A stretch of DNA of 36,683 nucleotides from the NCBI GenBank assembly GCA_903910205.1, contig CAIVYW010000200.1, positions 1 through 36,683 of the forward strand, written 5' to 3'. A program made the position numbers and the translations under genes. The notes beneath the pieces are model-generated. The model worked only from the letters and a program-made list of their open reading frames with translations, was not told the origin of the DNA and ran no database searches. The stretch's first letter is position 1, and each line of letters opens with the position of its first letter. Below, piece after piece: positions 1-7,946 of the stretch. The stretch comes from an uncultured Methylococcaceae bacterium. GTDB taxonomy: Bacteria; Pseudomonadota; Gammaproteobacteria; Methylococcales; Methylomonadaceae.

Positions 1-345
1 CTAGTAGCAAAACGCGGTTGGACAGGCCCGTCAATGCATCGTAGTGTGCCAGATGCTGTAATGTTTGCTCGAACTGTTTGCGCCGAGAAATATCCTCCAA
101 CACGGCAATAAAACCGCCTACTCCTTGCCCTATCGGTATCGGTGCAACGGACACATTCACCCAGACAAGGTGGCCTTCTTTGTGGATATACTGCTTTTCT
201 TTCGTATAGGTTTGGATTTCACCGGTTGAAAAACACCTCAATGCTTTCTGAGTACTATGCTGTTCGTTGACTGGTGTAAGATCCAGAATCGTTAGATTCA
301 ATAATTCCTCTTCAGAATACCCAGTAATATCTTGGCTGCTGAAAA
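1..345 (-). CDS. Partial PAS domain leading into the start of a GGDEF domain (C-terminal part off the window; N-terminal part of the PAS missing)
   Basis: Minus-strand translation reads ...[112 protein letters not shown], a PAS/PAC followed by a typical GGDEF entry motif ([14 protein letters not shown]). No start codon in frame; upstream stops near 386-391. Confidence 0.75.
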
Positions 346-1918
346 TGATATTAATGCAATGGTTGAGGCCGCTATTGAGGGTGAATTATCAACACGCATT
401 TCGCTGGCAGGCAAAGAGGGCTTTAATCATGATTTAGCCGAGAATATTAATACTATGCTCGATGCTATTACGATACCGTTGAACATTGTGGCTGATCATC
501 TCGCGCATATTGCGGTAGGTGACATACCACCTAGAATTACTGAAGAGTTTAAAGGTGAATATGCGGCTCTCAGAAAAAACATGAATGCGACGACGGGTAT
601 TCTATCTGGGTTTGTTGACAGTATACATTACGTGTCTGGCGAACATGATAAGGGCGATATTGATACATTGATCGATGAGTCACGCTTTGAAGGCTCCTTT
701 AAAATCATGGCTAAAGGTGTTAATGCTATGGTTAATGGACATATCAATGACGAGAAGAAAGCCTTAGCTTGCATCAAAGAATTCGGCGAAGGAAACTTTA
801 ATGCGCCTCTACAAAGATTTCCAGGCAAGAAGGTTTTTATTAATGAAACGATTGAGCAAGTGCGTGCTAATTTACAAGCGGTGATGGAAGACACGTCAAT
901 GCTGGCTGAAGCAGCCTTAGAAGGACGCATACAAATTCGCGCCGATGCTAGTAAACACTATGGTGATTTCCGGAATATTGTGGAAGGCATCAATGCAACC
1001 TTAGAAACCATAGTAAACCCTATTATCATCGTCAATGAAGTCATAGATTCTATCAATACTGCGGCACGAGAAATTTCTGCAGGTAACGCAGACTTATCTC
1101 ACCGTACTGAACAACAAGCAGCTAGCCTAGAAGAAACTGCCGCCAGCATGGAAGAGTTAGCGTCTACAGTTAAACAAAATGCCGATAATGCTAAGCAAGC
1201 GAGACAGATGGCTGAAACAGCCTCTGACGTGGCTATTAAAGGCGGTAATATGGTGCAACAAGTCGTTGTCACCATGTCGGCCATTAATGAAAGCGCCCGC
1301 AAGATTGTTGATATTATTAGTGTGATTGATGGAATCGCTTTACAAACGAATATTTTGGCACTTAATGCCGCCGTAGAAGCCGCCAGAGCGGGTGAGCAAG
1401 GACGAGGCTTTGCCGTGGTAGCCAGCGAAGTGCGTAATTTGGCACAACGCTCAGCGGCCGCTGCAAAAGAAATTAAAGCCTTGATTAGTGATTCAGTAGA
1501 GAAGGTAGAAGATGGCAGCAAGTTAGTGGGAGATGCCGGTAAGACTATGGATGAGATCGTTTCCTCCGTCAGGCGCGTTACCGATATCATGACCGAGATT
1601 GCTGCTGCATCTATTGAACAAAGCTCAGGTATCGGCCAAGTTAATCAGGCTGTGACTCAAATGGATGATGTCACTCAGCAAAATGCGGCATTGGTTGAAC
1701 AAGCGGCCGCTGCCGCTGAATCTTTAGAAGAACAAGCGTCCATGTTGTCAGAAACCATGTCTCAGTTCCGTATCGATTCTGTCGGTGGACGTTCTGCAAT
1801 TTCGCCACGTAAAGTTAATTTTCAGGTCTCGCATAAACCTGCGCCACGTTTATCATCGACTGCCTCAAAACCAAGCAAACAAAGTAAATCAAATGATGAC
1901 GAGTGGACTGAGTTTTAA
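332..1918 (+). CDS. Methyl-accepting chemotaxis protein, poly-HAMP, apparently lacking its N-terminal TM/ligand-binding part
   Basis: HAMP-like repeats ([10 protein letters not shown].., [28 protein letters not shown]) followed by the MCP signalling hairpin [52 protein letters not shown]-terminal EWTEF. Begins at a TTG directly at the junction with the inverted PAS fragment. Confidence 0.9.
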   Translation: MAAENDINAMVEAAIEGELSTRISLAGKEGFNHDLAENINTMLDAITIPLNIVADHLAHIAVGDIPPRITEEFKGEYAALRKNMNATTGILSGFVDSIHYVSGEHDKGDIDTLIDESRFEGSFKIMAKGVNAMVNGHINDEKKALACIKEFGEGNFNAPLQRFPGKKVFINETIEQVRANLQAVMEDTSMLAEAALEGRIQIRADASKHYGDFRNIVEGINATLETIVNPIIIVNEVIDSINTAAREISAGNADLSHRTEQQAASLEETAASMEELASTVKQNADNAKQARQMAETASDVAIKGGNMVQQVVVTMSAINESARKIVDIISVIDGIALQTNILALNAAVEAARAGEQGRGFAVVASEVRNLAQRSAAAAKEIKALISDSVEKVEDGSKLVGDAGKTMDEIVSSVRRVTDIMTEIAAASIEQSSGIGQVNQAVTQMDDVTQQNAALVEQAAAAAESLEEQASMLSETMSQFRIDSVGGRSAISPRKVNFQVSHKPAPRLSSTASKPSKQSKSNDDEWTEF

Positions 1919-1945
1919 AACACACTAAAACAGTAACGTTTAATT

Positions 1946-1968
1946 TAACGGGTAGCATCTACCCGTTA
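1946..1968 (+). terminator. Hairpin downstream of mcp (possible terminator)
   Basis: TAACGGGTAG-CAT-CTACCCGTTA perfect stem-loop 28 nt after the stop; no strong T tract follows. Confidence 0.4.
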
Positions 1969-2049
1969 CTTAATGTTATTAACGTCCTATTTACCTATAT
2001 TAAAAGGGGTGATAGCAGGACTACCTTTTAACTCATCAATAATGTTGTC

Positions 2050-2898
2050 ATGAGCAGAGATCCAGAGCACAAGGAGTTTTTATTCACTCAGTCTGAATTT
2101 GAGCGTATTCGCACACTGTTGTATCAACATAGTGGCATCAAACTTAATGATAGTAAAAAAGACATGGTGTATAGTCGACTAGGTCGTCGACTGCGGGCCA
2201 CAGGCATGAAATCGTTCCAAACCTATTTGGAATTGGTTGAACAAGACCAAGGAAATGAGTGGGAAGCGTTTATTAATTCGCTAACGACCAATCTCACTGC
2301 ATTTTTACGTGAGCCACATCACTTCCCTTTACTCAAAGCACATGTACTCAGTTTGAAAAGAAGACCTATCCGTTTATGGTGCTCTGCTGCATCGACCGGA
2401 GAAGAACCCTATACAATGGCGATGACCATGATAGATGCCTTTGGTAGCTACAAACCACCCGTTGAGATTATCGCCACAGATATTGATACTAATGTGTTGA
2501 AAAAAGCTAAAGCAGGCATTTATTCATTAGAGCGCATAGAAAAACTACCCACCGAAACGCTTAAGCGTTTTTTCTTAAAAGGTACAGGTAAAAACACCGG
2601 TCTTGTTCAGGTACGTAAGGAGTTACGCGACCTCATTACTTTTCGAACTCTTAACCTAGTCGATGAAAACTGGCCGATAACAGGAACATTTGATGTTATT
2701 TTTTGCCGGAATGTAATGATTTATTTCGATAAAGATACACAGTATAAAATACTCAAACGTTTTGCACCTATGCTAGAGACTCATGGCTTACTATTTGCGG
2801 GCCATTCAGAAAGCCTGCATCATGCAGCAGACTTTTTTAAGTTACGAGGCAACACCATTTATGAGCTCACACAGAAAGAACAGCGCTCTCGACAATGA
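2050..2898 (+). CDS. cheR: Chemotaxis protein methyltransferase CheR
   Basis: CheR N-domain plus SAM-binding motifs (LWCSAASTGEEPYTMAM; IIATDIDTNVLKKA; FDVIFCRNVMIYFD; HSESL). Confidence 0.95.
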   Translation: MSRDPEHKEFLFTQSEFERIRTLLYQHSGIKLNDSKKDMVYSRLGRRLRATGMKSFQTYLELVEQDQGNEWEAFINSLTTNLTAFLREPHHFPLLKAHVLSLKRRPIRLWCSAASTGEEPYTMAMTMIDAFGSYKPPVEIIATDIDTNVLKKAKAGIYSLERIEKLPTETLKRFFLKGTGKNTGLVQVRKELRDLITFRTLNLVDENWPITGTFDVIFCRNVMIYFDKDTQYKILKRFAPMLETHGLLFAGHSESLHHAADFFKLRGNTIYELTQKEQRSRQ

Positions 2899-2933
2899 CG
2901 GGGGCATGGGGTAATTAATGCCTATTGTAAAAG

Positions 2934-3497
2934 ATGACTTTAGCCTCCAATATTTACTTTGATAGCTACTTTAATATTGATGCCGTGAAGATTTTACCGG
3001 GTGAATATTATGCTACGACACGTCCAATGCTGATAGTAACCGTACTAGGGTCTTGTGTGGCAGCTTGTATAAGGGATCGTGTCAGCGGTATCGGTGGTAT
3101 GAATCATTTTATGTTGCCCGCCACTAATAATCTTGATGAGTTTTTTAATACCTCAGGATGTTTTGGCATCTATGCAATGGAAAGGCTTATTAACAAGCTT
3201 CTAGAAATCGGCGCTCTGCACAAAAATCTTGAGGCCAAGATCTTTGGTGGCGCTAATCTACTGAAAAGTTTTACCATAGCTAATGTAGGCAGGAGTAATG
3301 CTAACTTTGTACGCAATTACCTCAAACAAATAAACATACCCATTTTGGCTGAGGACTTACTCGATAATTACCCACGAAAAATATATTTTTTTCCATATCA
3401 AGGCAAGGTACTGGTTAAAAAATTGCAGTGTGTACACAACAGCACCCTCATAAAACGCGAACAAGAACATAGTCGGCTTTTAGTTCTACGTGACTAA
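2934..3497 (+). CDS. cheD: Chemoreceptor glutamine deamidase CheD
   Basis: LGSCVAACIRD...GIGGMNHFMLP and AKIFGGANLL motifs typical of CheD. Confidence 0.9.
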   Translation: MTLASNIYFDSYFNIDAVKILPGEYYATTRPMLIVTVLGSCVAACIRDRVSGIGGMNHFMLPATNNLDEFFNTSGCFGIYAMERLINKLLEIGALHKNLEAKIFGGANLLKSFTIANVGRSNANFVRNYLKQINIPILAEDLLDNYPRKIYFFPYQGKVLVKKLQCVHNSTLIKREQEHSRLLVLRD

Positions 3498-3508
3498 TAG
3501 TATTCATT

Positions 3509-3749
3509 GGCTACCAACTTAAGACGGGACAAAACAGTAGTTAAAGCTTTTCTTATTATTCCCACGCTCCGGCGCACTGCCCACAGTTAAGTAATCTGTG
3601 CCTGGAGTAAAACAGCTTCAGCTGTTTTAAAACGCAATAGCTGAAGCTCAACACTCCAAGTTTTTACTATTTTCTCTTAACTGTGGGCAGTGACGCTCCG
3701 GCGTGAGAACGATGTACTATTTACACTGTCCCGCCTTAAGTTGGTAGCC
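3509..3749. mobile_element. MITE-like element A (241 bp), 22-bp TIRs, 8-bp TSD TATTCATT
   Basis: GGCTACCAACTTAAGACGGGAC (3509-3530) versus GTCCCGCCTTAAGTTGGTAGCC (3728-3749), 1 mismatch as inverted repeats; perfect flanking TATTCATT at 3501-3508 and 3750-3757; nested internal palindromes; no ORF. Confidence 0.9.
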
Positions 3750-3781
3750 TATTCATTTAATCAATTTATTGATGCTGCTTA

Positions 3782-3900
3782 GGAATGAGCACGAAATAAT
3801 ATAGTCAAGTAACGTCTAGCCCCCCCTTTTTTTTTTGAAAAAAGGAGGACTGGAGGGGATTTTTAAAATCATAGTTGCTAAAGTGTGTCGTGCTCGTTCC
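3782..3900. repeat. Second, unrelated palindromic intergenic element
   Basis: Ends GGAATGAGCACGA (3782-3794) and TCGTGCTCGTTCC (3888-3900) are inverted repeats (1 mismatch); centre CCCCCCCTTTTTTTTTTGAAAAAAGGAGG can fold as a hairpin. Confidence 0.6.
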
Positions 3901-3936
3901 TTACCACCATCACTCTCCCTGATAAGTTAACTTTAT

Positions 3937-4242
3937 ATGTCAAACATCATCCTTGATCTTCAACAGATAATATTACTGAGTCAAGCTATGCTAAAGAACG
4001 CTAAGAATGGCTCTTGGGATGACGTCATTGTTTTGGAAAAAGATCGAGCAAAGTTACTCAATATTTTTCTATCAACGACTGTTAATCCAGAATATGAGCA
4101 AGAAGTCGCTACAGGCATTCAATCAGTCATGGCCATAGATAGCGATATTATGGTACTAGGGCAATCAAAAAAACTTGATTTGGCACAAATGCTACAAACA
4201 ATGGATCAGGGAAAAAAAGCCGTTAAAGCTTATACCTCATAA
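3937..4242 (+). CDS. fliT: FliT-like flagellar export chaperone
   Basis: Small helical protein LQQIILLSQAMLKNAKNGSWDDVIVLEKDRAKLLNIFL resembling the FliT N-terminal pattern (S.xML..A..G.WD....LE..R..LL). Confidence 0.65.
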   Translation: MSNIILDLQQIILLSQAMLKNAKNGSWDDVIVLEKDRAKLLNIFLSTTVNPEYEQEVATGIQSVMAIDSDIMVLGQSKKLDLAQMLQTMDQGKKAVKAYTS

Positions 4243-4266
4243 GAGCTTATTGGACAGATAACAAGC

Positions 4267-4396
4267 GGCTAGCAGCTTAAGGCGGGGCAGTTTCAGCCCA
4301 GACAAAGGGTTAAGAGTTAACCCTTTGTCTGCTCTTAAGACAGCCCTGTCTAAAAGTGAATCATTAAGTAAGCTGTCCGGCTTTAAGTTGGTAGCC
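4267..4396. mobile_element. MITE-like element B (130 bp), 8-bp TSD TAACAAGC
   Basis: GGCTAGCAGCTTAAGGCGGGGCAG ... CTGTCCGGCTTTAAGTTGGTAGCC; perfect TAACAAGC at 4259-4266 and 4397-4404. Confidence 0.9.
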
Positions 4397-4806
4397 TAAC
4401 AAGCGAGCCAAGGCTACTACGAATGATTTAAGCTCAAGCTTAACCAGTCTATTAAGGCTTAAGCTCCGTCAATTCAGACTTAGAACTGGTCTTTTAAGAC
4501 TTTTGAACCGTTATAATTAACTATAAAACCGTCTACGGCCTTATAGCGAAACCTAATTCTTGTCGAAAAACAGTGCGTGACCGTGCAGCGAACCATAAAT
4601 CCTGTAAAAAAAAGTACCGAGACCGTCGCATAAATTAAAAAACAGGCTCGTAGACATTCAATTAACTGACTTAGATCTTCCATTAGCCATCATGAACGTT
4701 CGCTGAGTTGACATGAACCGTCCAGTAAATACCCTAGTTTCACCTGACAACTACTCAGCGGCTTTTTAAAGTCCCGGTGTGGCCTGCTTAGCCATTTACA
4801 AACACC

Positions 4807-4942
4807 GACTACAAAACTTAATGCGTGACAGATACGCGCCTTAACCCTTAACCTTTAACCTTTCGCCCTTTGTCTGCGCTTAGGAGAGCTGTGTCTAAAA
4901 GTGAACAATTAAGCTAAACTGTGCCGTCTTAAATTAGTAGCC
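4807..4942. mobile_element. Degenerate MITE-like element C, same family
   Basis: Left end GACTACAAAACTTAATGCGTGACAG, right end AAACTGTGCCGTCTTAAATTAGTAGCC; shares interior TAAAAGTGAAnnATTAAGCTAA with B, D and E; no clear TSD. Confidence 0.65.
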
Positions 4943-4983
4943 CACTATATTAATAATACGCCCTTACAGACCTACAGCTTTCG

Positions 4984-6447
4984 TCAATGGGATGCCCGAA
5001 TTAATAAGCTTATTTTATCTAATACAGATAGCGCGGCATTAATAATCAACTGGCGACTACTTTCTTTTGAGCTTGATTCTACAATGAGTCGCGTACTGAT
5101 ACATAAGCGTAACGCACTAATGGCTACACCATTACGTTGCCCACAAGCCACTGGCTGGCCTGTTTGACAACGTAAGTTTGCAATAGCGGCATAATGAGTG
5201 GGTATATTGTTGTGTTTGTCGTTGATAGAAATGGATAGCTGCTGATAAACCCTCAAGGTTTCTTCTGCACTTAAGGGTGTTCTATCTATATCGGCATGAT
5301 AAAGCAAAAACGGAAAAATAGTCTGAAGTTGATCCCAACTAGAGTCTACTTGCAGTGGGCTGCGGTCTATTATTGGCACTGGCAAGGGCTCAAAAAAGAC
5401 ATCCTGTTGTAACCGTTCATGTATAGCCGCAGTAAAGTCATGAATAAAATTAATAATATATTCTTGAGGTATCAATCGGAATGCTTTGAGTTCTTGCAGA
5501 GCGACTTCCCAGCGTAACAATAAGCCAAAATTAACAGGTTCTGAGTGGGGGGTTAAAGTGCGGTAGGCTGCATCTAACTCACTGCTGAGCGAGCTTTTAA
5601 AAAGTATCACTCCAGAAAAAGAAGGGCCGGTTAAAAATTTTGAACCCGTTAAGGCAACGATAAAGCCTAGCTCAAGATAAGCACCCAGTGTAGGTGGCGC
5701 TATACGAAATTGGCAAGCATCGATGAGTACATCCATTTTATCTTGAAAACGCTGGTGCAGATCTAAAACACAGCTAAGACTAGGCGCAATCAAGCCAGTC
5801 TTAGATTGATCCGTTACTATGAGTAATACGCGTCGGTTTGTAGTAATAGCCTCCGCGACCAGTGCTTCGACTTCTTTATCAATAGCGGTTATGGGTCTAA
5901 GTTCACCATTGTCTAATCGAAGCTTTATAGGTATTACTTCGCTTTGCTCATCATGAGTAGCAGTCTTTAACGCAGCATTGACACCTTTGCCAGTTTCATT
6001 GGCTTCTATCATGATTATTCGTGGCGCTAGCTTGTTTCCACGCGCTGCGTAGCAGGCCACTAAGCTATGAGCATCAGTGCCTGACGCTGAGAAGATCATA
6101 CCCGTTGTTTCTGGCACAACGCATAAATGTATTAACTCTTGACGAAGACGCTTTATTTCGTGGCTATAAATAGTGGCTGCTGCTTCTGTTTTAAGGGCTA
6201 CTACTAAGCGTTGATGTAGCTGGTTTGCATGCTGATAACCTTGGCTTGAAATAATAGAGGCCGTAGATGAACCATAAGCTAACATAGTGGGATCGGGAAA
6301 AGGTCGGCAACCGTATTGATTCATACCACTGATAGCATCTAAAGCAATACGGGCATCACCTCCGGACGTTAAACATTGGGCCGTATCAGACAGCATTTCT
6401 TGAGGGCTATAAGTCATGCCTTCAGGATGCGAGTAGTTAGTTTTCAT
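4984..6447 (-). CDS. Fold-type-I PLP-dependent enzyme (class V aminotransferase/kynureninase-like), uncharacterised
   Basis: FSASGTDAHSL (phosphate-binding region), DACQFRIAPP (Asp contacting PLP) and LTGSKFLTGPSFSG (candidate Schiff-base Lys). Confidence 0.7.
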   Translation of the reverse strand: MKTNYSHPEGMTYSPQEMLSDTAQCLTSGGDARIALDAISGMNQYGCRPFPDPTMLAYGSSTASIISSQGYQHANQLHQRLVVALKTEAAATIYSHEIKRLRQELIHLCVVPETTGMIFSASGTDAHSLVACYAARGNKLAPRIIMIEANETGKGVNAALKTATHDEQSEVIPIKLRLDNGELRPITAIDKEVEALVAEAITTNRRVLLIVTDQSKTGLIAPSLSCVLDLHQRFQDKMDVLIDACQFRIAPPTLGAYLELGFIVALTGSKFLTGPSFSGVILFKSSLSSELDAAYRTLTPHSEPVNFGLLLRWEVALQELKAFRLIPQEYIINFIHDFTAAIHERLQQDVFFEPLPVPIIDRSPLQVDSSWDQLQTIFPFLLYHADIDRTPLSAEETLRVYQQLSISINDKHNNIPTHYAAIANLRCQTGQPVACGQRNGVAISALRLCISTRLIVESSSKESSRQLIINAALSVLDKISLLIRASH

Positions 6448-7684
6448 GACTTATAGCGGTTTTATTTTTAATATTAAGCAACATGTCTCGAAAAGCGTTA
6501 AATAATTTATTCATTGGTAGTTGTTTATAAGGAAATAGTTCGACAGAATCAAAAGCGTGTACCATCATGCAGCTATCTACTTCAAAAATAAGTAATTGAC
6601 CATCCGCTGTTTCGCCGCAATCTATACCGAGATAATTTAATCCAATACGCTCATTAATGACTGAAAAAGCCTGTGCATGTCGAGTCGCAAAATCAGTGTC
6701 AAAAGTTGCCATAGCGGCCGCTTCTTCAGCCCTTTTTTCAGCATTTTCTGCCATACCGGCATTGAGGTAATGAATCATCCAGTTTTCAGAGATAGCCAAA
6801 TGACAAATAAACGGACGCCCCTCTATTAATACAATGCGATATTTCCTAAACAGCCCATCTTGTCCTCGATAATCAATAAACCGTGAAATATAGAACTCAC
6901 TATTTGCATGTGTTTGTAAATACTGTGCTAGGGCGACCGCATCATCTATTTTATCCAAGCCGTGTCCGGCATGAGAATCAACGGGACGCACAATTATCGG
7001 ATAAACGCCAGAGGCAAGGTATTGTTGAAGATCTAAAGCCTGATGAGCTATTTTTTCCAAGACTAGTCTATCGATACGCACCGTGTTGGGCATACTAATA
7101 CTAGGACTATCTTGTAAACCTACCCCAGCTTGATTTCGCGATAATAAAGCAATACGATCTGGCAAGTTGATGACGGGGCAAGGCCAACCGGTAATAGCCG
7201 CACTAACCGCTTGCAACAAGGCCATGTTTTGATCAGACTGGGCGATAGCTACAAATAAGACCTCATGCTTTGGCAGTTCTTCTGCTGCGGGTAATGGCCG
7301 ATCTTCTGTCACATAAACCAAATGCAGCAAAATATCGGCGTCTTCTAAGAGGATTTCTATGGGCGTGTTGGCCATAAAATCACCAGCACTCAGTACCGCA
7401 CACACACGCAGAGTGATTGCCGCATGGCTAGTCGGTTGAGTATAAATCTGTTGATGAGCTATCGCTTCTGATTGGGAACGTAGACCTAAGTCACGGTTAC
7501 CTCGTATTTGCAAAACTATCGCCAAATCCATTAGAGAATTTGCACTAGCGCCTGCTTGTACCTCTTCGATTAATTGTGTGCCTAAGGACGCTAAATCCAC
7601 ACCCGAAAAAGCCATACGCATGAGTTTGGCAAAGCCAATTAAGGGTGTTTTATTGGCATTAATAGAAGAGCCTATCGCGTTCAT
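6437..7684 (-). CDS. ATP-grasp (RimK-like) domain protein, putative ligase
   Basis: PIIVRPVDSHAGHGLDKI, YISRFIDYRGQDGLFRKYRIVLIEGRPFICHLAISENWMIHY and NYLGIDCGETADGQLLIFEVDSCMMVH fit the ATP-grasp nucleotide/metal-binding pattern; stop overlaps the next start by 11 nt. Confidence 0.75.
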   Translation of the reverse strand: MNAIGSSINANKTPLIGFAKLMRMAFSGVDLASLGTQLIEEVQAGASANSLMDLAIVLQIRGNRDLGLRSQSEAIAHQQIYTQPTSHAAITLRVCAVLSAGDFMANTPIEILLEDADILLHLVYVTEDRPLPAAEELPKHEVLFVAIAQSDQNMALLQAVSAAITGWPCPVINLPDRIALLSRNQAGVGLQDSPSISMPNTVRIDRLVLEKIAHQALDLQQYLASGVYPIIVRPVDSHAGHGLDKIDDAVALAQYLQTHANSEFYISRFIDYRGQDGLFRKYRIVLIEGRPFICHLAISENWMIHYLNAGMAENAEKRAEEAAAMATFDTDFATRHAQAFSVINERIGLNYLGIDCGETADGQLLIFEVDSCMMVHAFDSVELFPYKQLPMNKLFNAFRDMLLNIKNKTAISHEN

Positions 7685-7710
7685 TTATTTTCCTGTGACA
7701 ATGATAATTT

Positions 7711-7946
7711 GGTTACCGATTTAAGACGGGACAGTTTCAGCCTAGACGAAAGGTTCAAGTTTAAGGATTAAAGGTGGCTAGCAACTTAAGACCGGACATT
7801 TCAGTCCAGACGAAAGGCTCAGGGCGAAAGATTAAGTCTAGGAGGCTGCAACTTAAGGCGTGACAGATACTAGGCTTAACCCTTTGCCTGCTCTTAATCT
7901 AAAAGTGAACCATTAAGCTAAGCTGTCCCGCTTTAAGTGGCTAGCC
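7711..7946. mobile_element. MITE-like element D (236 bp, composite), 8-bp TSD GATAATTT
   Basis: Left end GGTTACCGATTTAAGACGGGACAG, right end CTGTCCCGCTTTAAGTGGCTAGCC; perfect GATAATTT at 7703-7710 and 7947-7954; two further left-end-like copies inside at 7776 and 7844. Confidence 0.9.

Noticed and set aside
628-1590. Minus-strand ORFs 628-930 and 1099-1590 inside the MCP gene
   Set aside because: Antisense to a clear MCP coding sequence; no recognisable domain.
4480-4683. 67-aa minus-strand ORF as a small membrane protein
   Set aside because: Lies in decayed intergenic DNA between MITEs, no recognisable family or clear RBS; insufficient support.
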